DNA of 64,000 nt from Euzebyales bacterium (lineage in GTDB: Bacteria; Actinomycetota; Nitriliruptoria; Euzebyales; JAHELV01): assembly GCA_036374135.1 (NCBI GenBank), contig DASUUK010000015.1, positions 1-64,000 of the forward strand, in the 5' to 3' direction. The number at the start of each line of letters is the position of its first letter. Position 1 is the stretch's first letter. The notes beneath the pieces were generated by a model that was not told the origin of the DNA, ran no database searches, and saw nothing but the letters and a program-made list of their open reading frames with translations. This document shows positions 43,579 to 53,545 of this stretch, piece after piece. A program made the position numbers and the translations under genes.

Positions 43579-44160
43579 GTGACGCAACCCCAACGTGATC
43601 CGTCGCGCACGGAGGTCAACGACCTGCGCAACATCGTGGACCGTCTGGATCTGCTGATGGATGCAACGGGCCAGACGACGGACGGTCCCGCGCAGCCCGG
43701 GCCGACCGCGGAGGTCATCGCCCAGCTCACCGAGCGCATCGACGAGCTGACCAGCCAGGTCGACGACCTGCGAACGCTCGTCAACCACCTGATGACCATC
43801 GCGACGTGGCAGGCGCGGGTGACCGCGACACTCGTCGACGAGCAGACACGGGACGAGATCGATCGGCAACCCGACACCGATGGCGGTGGACGCGATGCCG
43901 GTGACGAGGCCGCCGGCGATGGCGCCGGACCTGAGGACGGGGACGTGGATGGCGCCGCCGATCGTGCGTCACCGCCACCGTCACCGCCAGCCCCGACGGC
44001 GGCGCCGGACACCGACGAGACGCACGTGAGGATCCCGCGCCCGCCGCGTCCGGCGACCCGGCGGGCGGCGACGGCGCTCGACGACGACATCGATGACATC
44101 CACGGCGGACATCGGGCTGCTCGATCGCGTGACGCTCCGCCACCCGACTTCGGCATCTGA
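43579..44160 (+). CDS. Coiled-coil protein with acidic proline-rich tail, unknown
   Basis: The 193-residue protein has heptad-patterned helices (VNDLRNIVDRLDLLMDATG and VIAQLTERIDELTSQVDD, about residues 12-75) followed by a disordered tail rich in Asp, Ala, Gly and Pro and a short basic segment (PRPPRPATRRAATAL). No signal peptide or membrane helix is visible. GTG 43579 follows GGAGGTGGG; an ATG nine codons upstream is an alternative. I do not recognise a family. It is positioned after the acyltransferase and before another unknown helical gene. Confidence 0.65.
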   Translation: MTQPQRDPSRTEVNDLRNIVDRLDLLMDATGQTTDGPAQPGPTAEVIAQLTERIDELTSQVDDLRTLVNHLMTIATWQARVTATLVDEQTRDEIDRQPDTDGGGRDAGDEAAGDGAGPEDGDVDGAADRASPPPSPPAPTAAPDTDETHVRIPRPPRPATRRAATALDDDIDDIHGGHRAARSRDAPPPDFGI

Positions 44161-44209
44161 CGGCGGCTGTGCGACCGGCGGTCCGACGCAGCAGTGGGCA
44201 GGAGGTGAT

Positions 44210-44764
44210 GTGGCGCCGCAACGACCGTCGCGGGGAGCGCGGGCCGGCGGATCCGACCGACGAGCGGCACTGACGCGCGACGTCGCTCACCTCAACCACC
44301 TCATCGACGTCCTGCACGACCGCGGGGCACCGGACGGCGTGGATGACCGGGATCCGGAACTGCTCACGGGTACGAGGTCGCCCACGGTTGCCGAGCAGCG
44401 CCTACGTGCTGCGAGCACACTGCTGTCGACGCTCGACACCTACCTGAGGGGTCGCCAGCGAGCGCAGGTGAGCGACGGCCGGGACCGGCGGGATGATGGC
44501 GCAGCCATGCGGCCGCCCCGGGTAGTGGCGACGCGGTCCGAGCCGGGCAGCGAGCTCGCGGCGGCGGCCGCCACCTACATCGCGCGCGATCTCGCGGCGC
44601 GACAGCTGACCGAGTTCACATCTGCCGAGGCGTACCGGCTCGCGCGGGCGCTGGCCAGGATCGGTGGGGTGTCGGACGCCGTCGAACGGTGGCTCGCCGA
44701 GGCGAACACGATCCGCCTGCACCCGGCGCCGCTGCGCGACGCCGTCTCGCACAGCGCGGTCTGA
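44210..44764 (+). CDS. Helical protein, unknown function
   Basis: The 184-residue protein has two mainly helical halves joined by an Arg/Asp-rich linker: DVAHLNHLIDVLHDRGAP and VAEQRLRAASTLLSTLDTYL, then YIARDLAARQLTEFTSAEAY and AEAYRLARALARIGG. GTG 44210 is preceded by GGAGGTGA, an almost ideal Shine-Dalgarno, though only 4 nt away. No family is recognised. It is 49 nt behind the coiled-coil gene on the same strand, and both may act together. Confidence 0.6.
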   Translation: MAPQRPSRGARAGGSDRRAALTRDVAHLNHLIDVLHDRGAPDGVDDRDPELLTGTRSPTVAEQRLRAASTLLSTLDTYLRGRQRAQVSDGRDRRDDGAAMRPPRVVATRSEPGSELAAAAATYIARDLAARQLTEFTSAEAYRLARALARIGGVSDAVERWLAEANTIRLHPAPLRDAVSHSAV

Positions 44765-44834
44765 TCTTGACGCGTCACCGGGGCGGGAGGTGGCGTCATC
44801 CAGGCCGGCGTGGGACCGGCGCGGCGTGGTACGC

Positions 44835-44868
44835 GCGCACAGGACCGGCTGCGCACAGAACCGGCTGC
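44835..44868. repeat. Tandem 16-bp-period direct repeat
   Basis: GCGCACAGGACCGGCTGC and GCGCACAGAACCGGCTGC overlap by two bases at 44835-44852 and 44851-44868, with one mismatch. It lies in the gap between the last + gene and the small - gene. Confidence 0.6.
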
Positions 44869-44920
44869 AGCCGTGCCGCCCCGAGCCTTGCCTCGGACGG
44901 CGGCTGCATCACCACTCGAC

Positions 44921-45133
44921 TCAGCCGGTGGCGCCGTCGCGCTCGGGGTCGATGATCTCCGCGAGATGGCCGAGACGCCCCGAGATGTACTCCATGGCGA
45001 AGCTCGCCACGCCGTTGCCGCTGCCGTTGCGCTCCTGTTCGACCTCCGCCTGATAGGAGCGGAGTGCCGTCACGATCAGTGCGCGGTCGCTGAAGTCGAG
45101 CTCGTTGACGTTGCTGGGGCGCCAGGTCACCAT
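44921..45133 (-). CDS. Small hypothetical protein (about 70 residues)
   Basis: This short acidic protein begins MVTWRPSNVNELDFSDRAL and contains a helical segment ALRSYQAEVEQERNG, then AMEYISGRLGHLAEII. ATG 45133 has AAGGTGG about 8 nt upstream; GTG 45145 would add four residues. No family is recognised. A good -35/-10 pair lies about 65-95 bp upstream on the same strand, which supports a real gene. It is downstream of, and co-oriented with, the glycerol operon. Confidence 0.6.
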   Translation of the reverse strand: MVTWRPSNVNELDFSDRALIVTALRSYQAEVEQERNGSGNGVASFAMEYISGRLGHLAEIIDPERDGATG

Positions 45134-45209
45134 GCCGAGATCCACCTTGCAGAAATGAGAGAGAGGTCACCCGTCGAAGGGTGCGGCCGTCCAGATGCGG
45201 CCGAGCCTG

Positions 45210-45239
45210 ATCTTACGGGGTGGGGACGGTCCGTAACAA
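45210..45239 (-). promoter_or_regulatory. Promoter of the small hypothetical gene
   Basis: On the minus strand, TTGTTA (45239-45234) and TAAGAT (45215-45210) are separated by 18 bp, close to the sigma-70/HrdB consensus. It would give a leader of roughly 65-70 nt. Confidence 0.5.
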
Positions 45240-45372
45240 ACCGGCTACTCGTATGGCCGCGCGCCGTGCCTCGTCGATCAGTCCCACGGCAGTCGGGTGA
45301 GCGGCGGCTGTGCATCGCTGTGCAGCCCTGTCGGGCATCCGGCGGCACAGGCGAGTGCGCCGCCATCGCGCG

Positions 45373-46068
45373 TCAGAGATCGGCGGGGTCCTCGCCGAAC
45401 CGGTCGTTGACCAGGTCGCGGATCGTCGCCAGCGCCTCCTCGGCGTCCGGCCCGCCGGCGCGGACGATGATCGACGTGCCGGCCGGCGCTCCGAGGCTGA
45501 CGATGCGCAACGTGCTCGACGCATTGGCCTTCTCGCCCGTCTCCGCGTGCTCGATGCGCACCTCGGCATCGAACTGGCGCACCGCGCGCGCGATCTTGCC
45601 CGCCGGGCGGGCATGCAGACCGCCCACGTTGGTGAGCCGCAGCTCGATGCCCTCGTTCAGGTCGTCGTCCTCGCCGCCGCCCGGCTCCTCACGGGACGCC
45701 GCTCCCGCCGCGGCAGCGGCCACCGCCCCCAGGTTGCCGCCGCCGCCGGACGCGGCCGCCGCGGCGATGGCGCCCTCGACCAGTGGTGCATCGACGACGA
45801 GGCAACGGGACCGCACGTCGTCGTCGAGGAACTCGACCGCCGAGTCGGCCGTCATCTCGGCGCTGCCGAGGTCGTAGAGGATGACGACGCCGTGCTCACC
45901 GTCAGCCGTCTCGATGGCGGCCGTCACGAGGTCGAGGCTCGTGCCCAGCTCGCCGTCGTCGGTCCCGCCCGCGATCGCGAGCGGGACGTCGGGCTCCATC
46001 TGCCCGACCAGGTCGCGCAGGCCCTCGACGAGCTTGGCAGAGTGGCTGACGAGCACCAGTCCGATCAC
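45373..46068 (-). CDS. dhaM: PTS-dependent dihydroxyacetone kinase phosphotransferase subunit DhaM (EIIA-HPr)
   Basis: The 231-residue protein has an EIIA-mannose-like domain (GLVLVSHSAKLVEG with phospho-acceptor His9; GGTDDGELGTS; VILYDLGSAEMT), an Ala/Gly-rich acidic linker (about residues 100-138) and an HPr domain (NVGGLHARPAGKIAR with His152; NASSTLRIVSLG). It passes phosphate to DhaL-bound ADP. The N-terminal-EI-like third domain seen in E. coli DhaM is absent, so it depends on a general enzyme I encoded elsewhere. It is the last gene of glpF-dhaK-dhaL-glpK-dhaM. Confidence 0.92.
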   Translation of the reverse strand: MIGLVLVSHSAKLVEGLRDLVGQMEPDVPLAIAGGTDDGELGTSLDLVTAAIETADGEHGVVILYDLGSAEMTADSAVEFLDDDVRSRCLVVDAPLVEGAIAAAAASGGGGNLGAVAAAAAGAASREEPGGGEDDDLNEGIELRLTNVGGLHARPAGKIARAVRQFDAEVRIEHAETGEKANASSTLRIVSLGAPAGTSIIVRAGGPDAEEALATIRDLVNDRFGEDPADL

Positions 46069-46185
46069 GATGCCGGATCCTTCGACTCGGCGGCCCGTGA
46101 CCGGGCCGGTGCTGCCAACAACAGTGGACGGACGAGCGACACGACCGGATTGCCGCTGGCGGCAGCCCGCGGCAATGGACGTCCG

Positions 46186-47703
46186 TCAGGCGGAGACGTC
46201 GACCCAACCGCGGGTGCGGTCGATCGCTTCCTTCCAGCGCGCGTAGCCCTCCTCACGCCGGTCGTCGCTCCACTCCGGCTCCCAGCGCTTGTCCTCCTGC
46301 CAGTTGTCACGCATCTCGTCGGTGCTGCTCCAGAACCCGGTCGCGAGGCCCGCGGCGTACGCCGCACCGAGCGCCGTGGTCTCCGCAACGACCGGCTTGG
46401 ACACCGGCACGCCGAGCACGTCGGCCTGCAGCTGCATGAGGGTGCCGTTGGCGGTCATGCCACCGTCGACCTTGAGCACCTCGAGGTCCACGCCCGAGTC
46501 GGCGTTCATGGCGTCGACCACGTCGCGCGACTGGTAGCACACAGCCTCGAGGGTCGCCCGCGCCAGGTGCTCCTTGGTGTTGAAGCGCGAGAGGCCGACG
46601 ATGATGCCGCGCGCCGAGCTGTCCCAGTACGGAGCGAACAGGCCGCTGAAGGCCGGGACGAAGACGATGCCGCCGGTGTCGTCGACGGCGTTGGCCAGCG
46701 TCTCGGACTCGGAGGCGTCGCCGATGATGCCGAGCTGGTCCCGCAGCCACTGCACCGCCGACCCCGTCACCGCGATCGAGCCCTCCAGGCAGTAGATCGC
46801 GTCCTCGTCGCCGAACTTGTAGCCCAGCGTGGTCAGCAGGCCATTCTCGCTGCGCACCAGGTCCGTCCCGGTGTTGAGCAGCAGGAAGTTGCCGGTGCCG
46901 TAGGTGTTCTTGCCGTCTCCCACGTCGTAGCAGACCTGGCCGACCGTGGCGGCCTGCTGGTCGCCGAGGTCACCGCACAGCGGGATCTCCCGACCGAACG
47001 GACCGTCGGCCCGGGTCACGCCGTAGTAGTTGGGGTCACTCGACGGCCGGATCTCCGGAAGCATCGAGCGCGGCACGCCGAAGATCTCGAGCAGTTCGTC
47101 GTCCCAGTCGAGCGTCTCGAGGTTCATCAGCATCGTCCGGCTGGCGTTCGTGACGTCGGTCACGTGGACGCCACCGTCGGTGCCGCCTGTCAGGTTCCAC
47201 AGCACCCAGGTGTCGGTGTTGCCGAAGATCGCCTCGCCGTTCTGCGCCGCCTCGCGCAGCCCGTCGACGTTCTCGAACATCCACTGGATCTTGCCCGCCG
47301 AGAAGTACGTGGCGATCGGCAGGCCCGCCTTGCGCTGGACGATCTCCTGATGGCCCTCGTCCTGGTGGCGGCTGACGAGGCGGTCGTTGCGCGTGTCCTG
47401 CCACACGATCGCGTTGTAGTACGGCTCACCCGTCTTCGGGTTCCACACCACGGTCGTTTCGCGCTGGTTGGTCACGCCGACGGCGGCGAGGTGGTCGGCG
47501 GACGCCCCGCCGTGCAGCGCCGACCCGACCGCATCGGTCACCGACGCCCAGATCGCGGCCGGATCGTGCTCGACCTGGCCGGCCCCCGGAAGGATCTGCT
47601 CGAACTCGTGCTGTCCGCGTCCGACTTCGCCACCGCCGTGGTCGAACATCATGAAGCGGCTTGACGTCGTCCCCTGGTCGATCGCTCCTACGTACTCGGC
47701 CAT
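46186..47703 (-). CDS. glpK: Glycerol kinase GlpK
   Basis: The 505-residue FGGY kinase converts glycerol and ATP to sn-glycerol-3-phosphate. Motifs are [18 protein letters not shown] (ATP-binding), [46 protein letters not shown] and [22 protein letters not shown] 47703 follows GGGAG. It sits 51 nt after dhaL and 117 nt before dhaM. Its insertion between two dha genes means that one transcript serves both the glycerol and the dihydroxyacetone routes. No glpD is in the window. Confidence 0.96.
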   Translation of the reverse strand: MAEYVGAIDQGTTSSRFMMFDHGGGEVGRGQHEFEQILPGAGQVEHDPAAIWASVTDAVGSALHGGASADHLAAVGVTNQRETTVVWNPKTGEPYYNAIVWQDTRNDRLVSRHQDEGHQEIVQRKAGLPIATYFSAGKIQWMFENVDGLREAAQNGEAIFGNTDTWVLWNLTGGTDGGVHVTDVTNASRTMLMNLETLDWDDELLEIFGVPRSMLPEIRPSSDPNYYGVTRADGPFGREIPLCGDLGDQQAATVGQVCYDVGDGKNTYGTGNFLLLNTGTDLVRSENGLLTTLGYKFGDEDAIYCLEGSIAVTGSAVQWLRDQLGIIGDASESETLANAVDDTGGIVFVPAFSGLFAPYWDSSARGIIVGLSRFNTKEHLARATLEAVCYQSRDVVDAMNADSGVDLEVLKVDGGMTANGTLMQLQADVLGVPVSKPVVAETTALGAAYAAGLATGFWSSTDEMRDNWQEDKRWEPEWSDDRREEGYARWKEAIDRTRGWVDVSA

Positions 47704-47754
47704 GTGGTCTCCCTCGCCTTTCCAGGTCGGTGTGTTCCGACCCATCCGCTGTCG

Positions 47755-48447
47755 TCAGGCGTCGTCGTCGACACCCGGTCCCTCCTCCGGTTCCTTGTCA
47801 GAGGCGTCCTCCGCCGCCCTCGCCACGAGATCGTCGTCGCCGGTCATGGTCGCGATCAGGATGGCCGTGGACGTCGCCCCCGGATCCTGGTGCCCGATGC
47901 TGCGCTCGCCCAGATAGCTGGCGCGACCACGCTGGGCCTGCACGGGCACCGTGGCGCGTTTGCCCTCGTCGGCCGCGTCAGCCGCCGAACGCAGGGCGTC
48001 CGACAGGTCTGCCCCGCTGTCCACGGCCGCGCGCAGCGCGTCGAGCGCGGGACCGAGCGCGTCGAGCATCGTCTTCTGCCCGCGCTGCGACTTGCCGCGC
48101 TGGGCGACGCCCTCGAACGCGGCGTCGAAGGCCGACACGAGGTCGGCTGCTTCGAGCTCGTCCTTGCCCTCGACCGCCTTCGACGCGCGCAGGAAGCCGG
48201 TGCCGTAGAGCGGACCGGCCGCGCCCCCGACCTTGCTGACCAGCGCCATGGCGGTCGCCTTGAGCACCGCAGCCGGATCGTCGCCGGACAGCCGTTGCAG
48301 CGCCGCCTGCATGCCGCGGTTCATGTTCTCACCGTGGTCGGCATCGCCGATCGCACTGTCGAGCCGCGTCAGCAGCCGCCGGTGCTCGGTGACCGCGTCC
48401 GCGAACCGCTGGATGAAGGCCGTGATGTCCTCGGTGCTGACGCTCAT
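47755..48447 (-). CDS. dhaL: Dihydroxyacetone kinase ADP-binding subunit DhaL
   Basis: The 230-residue helical-barrel protein holds ADP as cofactor and phosphorylates dihydroxyacetone bound to DhaK. The Mg-ADP motif is LDSAIGDADHGENMNRG, with GGAAGPLYGTGFLRA and DPGATSTAILIA. ATG 48447 lies directly behind the second of two tandem repeats that fill the gap to dhaK. The C-terminal tail (DASDKEPEEGPGVDDDA) is acidic and disordered. With DhaM present, this is the PTS-type rather than the ATP-type enzyme. Confidence 0.94.
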   Translation of the reverse strand: MSVSTEDITAFIQRFADAVTEHRRLLTRLDSAIGDADHGENMNRGMQAALQRLSGDDPAAVLKATAMALVSKVGGAAGPLYGTGFLRASKAVEGKDELEAADLVSAFDAAFEGVAQRGKSQRGQKTMLDALGPALDALRAAVDSGADLSDALRSAADAADEGKRATVPVQAQRGRASYLGERSIGHQDPGATSTAILIATMTGDDDLVARAAEDASDKEPEEGPGVDDDA

Positions 48448-48450
48448 ATA

Positions 48451-48534
48451 CGTGTGCCTACCGCTTCGCAACTTGAGGCACGTGTTGCGTGTGCCTACCG
48501 CTTCGCTACTTGAGGCACGTGTTCGGTGTGCCTA
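48451..48534. repeat. 37-bp tandem repeat with internal hairpins between dhaK and dhaL
   Basis: Two nearly identical 36-base copies (48451-48486 and 48488-48523, one A/T difference) and an 11-base start of a third make an array with a 37-bp period. Each copy holds GTGCCT and AGGCAC as inverted arms. In the dhaK-dhaL transcript each would fold into a hairpin just before the dhaL start. Confidence 0.85.
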
Positions 48535-48550
48535 GGCGTCTTCCGTCGAC

Positions 48551-49546
<996 letters not shown>

Positions 49547-49617
49547 CGCTAGCTCCTGACTGTTGGCGGTGCGTGCGCCGCGTCACCCAACCGCACACTG
49601 TGAGTTGCACGCTGTCC

Positions 49618-50373
49618 CTAGGTCCAGGGCATGATCCACCAGATCACGGCACCGAGCACACCACCGATGATGGGGCCGACGACGGGCACCCAGCTGTACT
49701 CCCAGTCCGAGCCCTCCTTCCCAGGGATCGGCAACAGGGCGTGGACGATCCGCGGACCGAGGTCACGGGCAGGGTTGATGGCATACCCCGTCGGGCCACC
49801 GAGCGACAGGCCGATCGAGAACACCAGCAGGCCGATGAAGAACGGCGCGAGCCCGTTGCCGTACAACGCCATGAGCGACTCGTTGGCGTTCTCGCCGACC
49901 GCGCCTCCGGCGGTGAACGCGATGCCCAGCACGCCCAGCAGCAGCATCGCCGTTCCGACGATCTCGGTCACGGTGTTCTTCGTGAAGTCACGCACCTCGG
50001 GCCCCGTCGAGTAGACCGCCAGCTTCAGGCCGGGGTCCTCGGTGATGCCCCAGTGCGGGAGGTACGCAAGGTAGACCAGCGCCGCGCCCGTCATCGCGCC
50101 GAGCATCTGCGCGATGATGTAGCCGGGTACCTGCGACCACGCGAACTCGCCGATGGACGCCAGCCCGATGGTCACCGCCGGGTTGATGTGCGCACCCGAT
50201 ATGGAGCCAACCGTGAACACGGCCATCGCGACGGCCATGCCCCATCCGAAGGTGATGACGATCCAGCCGCTCGCTTCGCCTTTGGAGTTCTTCAGCAGGA
50301 CGTTGGCGACGACGCCGTCGCCGAGCAGGATCAGGATCGCGGTTCCGAGGAACTCAGCGACATAGGCCTCCAT
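49618..50373 (-). CDS. glpF: Aquaglyceroporin GlpF (MIP family)
   Basis: The 251-residue, six-helix channel has both NPA boxes, GAHINPAVTIG (Asn64) and GYAINPARDLGP. The Asp after the second box marks the glycerol-conducting class. It lets glycerol (and possibly dihydroxyacetone) enter the cell for GlpK and DhaKLM. ATG 50373 has GGAG 8 nt upstream; the frame extends a further 11 codons but without support. It is probably the first gene of the operon, preceded by a palindrome that may be an operator. Confidence 0.95.
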   Translation of the reverse strand: MEAYVAEFLGTAILILLGDGVVANVLLKNSKGEASGWIVITFGWGMAVAMAVFTVGSISGAHINPAVTIGLASIGEFAWSQVPGYIIAQMLGAMTGAALVYLAYLPHWGITEDPGLKLAVYSTGPEVRDFTKNTVTEIVGTAMLLLGVLGIAFTAGGAVGENANESLMALYGNGLAPFFIGLLVFSIGLSLGGPTGYAINPARDLGPRIVHALLPIPGKEGSDWEYSWVPVVGPIIGGVLGAVIWWIMPWT

Positions 50374-50410
50374 CTGGGACGCTCCAATCGTGTCAGGCAC
50401 CCTCACACAG

Positions 50411-50445
50411 GCATGCTGCCCGGTGCCGGAGCACCGAGAGCATGC
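50411..50445. promoter_or_regulatory. Palindrome upstream of glpF (operator or terminator)
   Basis: GCATGCT-CGGTGC, a 4-base loop, then GCACCG-AGCATGC form a 13-bp interrupted inverted repeat 38 bp before the glpF start. CGGGATCCGC occurs twice just upstream. It could bind a regulator of the glycerol operon or terminate the small gene upstream. Confidence 0.45.
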
Positions 50446-50567
50446 GATGCGGGATCCGCCGGTACGGGATCCGCTGGGAACCTATGAAGGCTGTACTGAC
50501 CCGTCAAGGGCCATTCGGCACCTTGATGTCATCGTGTGCACGGGCCGGCACGGCGGCCCGGGTGGCA

Positions 50568-50837
50568 TCAGAGCCGGTCGCGGCCCGGCTCGAACTGCTT
50601 GCCCGACCCTTTCCTGCCCTTCGCGTCGGGGTCCGACTCGGGGTCCTTGACGTTCTGCGCGAACCCCTTGCCCGAGCCCTCGGCCCGTTCAGCATCGGGG
50701 TCCGACTCGGGGTCGTCGACCGTCTGGTCGAACTTGCGCCCGCTGCCCTTGACCGCCGCCGCGGACTCCTCGGATTCTGGGAACTTCTGGTCGGGCGAGA
50801 ACTCCTTGCCCGACTCGGACTCCTGGTGGCCACTCAT
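50568..50837 (-). CDS. Small disordered repeat protein, unknown
   Basis: This 89-residue, very polar protein is built from three copies of a roughly 23-residue module: a GSGxxF start followed by QxVxDPESDPDA. The modules begin near residues 31, 54 and 77, the last one truncated. The composition (Glu, Asp, Ser, Lys, Gly, Pro; almost no hydrophobic residues) predicts intrinsic disorder. ATG 50837 has an excellent AGGAGG ribosome site 6 nt upstream, which argues for a real gene. Its size and character recall stress- or desiccation-related proteins, but no function can be claimed. Confidence 0.7.
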   Translation of the reverse strand: MSGHQESESGKEFSPDQKFPESEESAAAVKGSGRKFDQTVDDPESDPDAERAEGSGKGFAQNVKDPESDPDAKGRKGSGKQFEPGRDRL

Positions 50838-50920
50838 GCCGTGCCTCCTGCCCTTCTGGGTGTGATGTCCATGGGTACCCGACCAGGTGCGCTGTCATGC
50901 GGTCCGGGGTGGGCGCCGCG

Positions 50921-50926
50921 TAGCAT
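50921..50926 (+). promoter_or_regulatory. -10 element TAGCAT before the threonine aldolase gene
   Basis: TAGCAT is 8 nt upstream of GTG 50935. With no ribosome site between, a leaderless or near-leaderless transcript is likely. Confidence 0.45.
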
Positions 50927-50934
50927 CGGCGATC

Positions 50935-51969
<1,035 letters not shown>

Positions 51970-52796
51970 GCAGTACGACTCGCAGGTGTAGCGCAGGACG
52001 GGCACGGGCCCCGCGTCGTGCCCGAGTTCCCGCACGCGCGCGGCGACGTCGGCCCGCGCCGCATCGGGCAGCGCCGCGATGTAGCTGGTCGACAGCACGC
52101 GGTCGACCAGTCCGTCCGGATCGGTCGGCACGTCGTGAGGGACGGTGTGCGTCGCGGCCACCTGCACCAGTGGGCTCGCCTGGACGACCGCGCGCCAGCG
52201 CCCGCTGCCGTGCGACGGCGTATCGCCACGATGTGCAGCGACGATCTGCTCGATGGCCGACTGCAGCGGATCATCGGTCGCTCTGATGTTCCACACCAGG
52301 GCGACCGCTCCATCCGGCCTGAGCACGCGGACCATCTCGTGCAGCACGTCATCGGTCGCGAACCAGTGGAACGCCTGGGCGACGGTGATCGCGTCGACGG
52401 CGTCGTCGACGAACGGCAGCGCCTGCGCGGTCGCGGCGACGGGCAGCGCGTCGCCCACCGAGGCCACGAGCTCGCCCAACATGGCCTCGATCGGTTCAAC
52501 CGCGACGACGGTCGCGCCGGTGGATGGCAGCGCCCGCGTCAGCTTGCCGGTGCCGGCGGCGAGGTCGAGCACGGTCGTGCCGGACCGGAGGCCGAGCTGT
52601 CTGGTCAACCACTCCACGGCGGGGGCCGCGTAGCCTGGGCGGCCGCGTTCGTAGGCAGCGGTCGTACGGGCGAATCCGATCGCCGCCTCCCGATGGACCG
52701 TCATGAGCTCCCCACTGCGATCCAGGGTGCCATCCGGACCACCGTCGGGTACGGGCCCAGCTGCGGCATCAACGAGAGGACGCCGTCGCGTCGATC

Positions 52797-53155
52797 CAAG
52801 GCGTTGACCGAATGGTTCCACGCCATGTACGTCGATGCGTACGACTGGGTCATGGTGCCCAACGTCATCGGGCATGAGCCAGTGGACGGACGGAGGCGTG
52901 ATGGCGACCAAGCCCTATGCCGCCTCGGCGAACTACGTCAACCGCATGACGACGTACTGCGGACAATGTCCATATGACCAAGGGGCGCGGACCGGCGACG
53001 ACGCGTGTCCGTTCAACGCCCTCTCGTTCAACGCCCTCTACTGGGACTTCGTGGAGCGACATCGCGCGCGCCTGAGCGGCAATCGGCGGTTGCGGCCGCT
53101 ACTTCAACGCTGGACCGCTTCGGTGCCGACGAGCGTCGGGCGATCACGGAGCGGC
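52797..53155 (+). pseudogene. Remnant of FeS-type (6-4) photolyase / cryptochrome-like gene
   Basis: Frame pieces on + match the C-terminal part of the iron-sulfur bacterial cryptochrome/photolyase family. They are EWFHAMYVDAYDWVMVPN (52811 on), then after a one-base shift near 52870-52873 MSQWTDGGVMATKPYAAS and YCGQCPYDQGARTGDDACPF (cluster cysteines kept). A perfect 15-bp tandem duplication (53010-53024, 53025-53039) repeats the FNAL segment. NALYWDFVERHRARLSGN follows, then a second shift near 53080-53100 into TLDRFGADERRAI. The N-terminal three-quarters are missing. This is a decayed fragment. Confidence 0.8.
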
Positions 53156-53545
53156 CCGGCGGTTCCGCACCGATGTGCATGAAGGTCCGTGACTCCACAG
53201 TAGGACAGCCGGGTATCGTCGGATGCGGTGGAGCGACGTTGGTGTGAGCCGTCTGTGACATTGACCGGTCATCCAGACAGATCTGGTTACACACAGTGAG
53301 TTTGCATTGCGCGGTCGGGATGTGCAGGTTGGACTCGAGGCGGGCACAATCGGGCAGGTTGCCAAACGATGTTCACGTCGCGTGACTTTCTGATCTGAAT
53401 GTGGAACAGTGTTGGTCCGATGGATACGTTGCGTGAGGGCATGCTCGGTGTGAGGATGATGTTCACAGAGCGTAGTGGCGGAGCGGAACGGCGGCGCGGC
53501 CGTGCGTAGCGCGTACGGGCTGACGGGCCGGCGACAGGGCGGCGC
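53156..53545. other. Gene-free, less GC-rich stretch
   Basis: These 390 bp are visibly richer in A and T than their surroundings, and no convincing gene is present. The promoter of the zinc-ribbon gene is expected near its right end. No repeat or terminator stands out. Confidence 0.5.
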
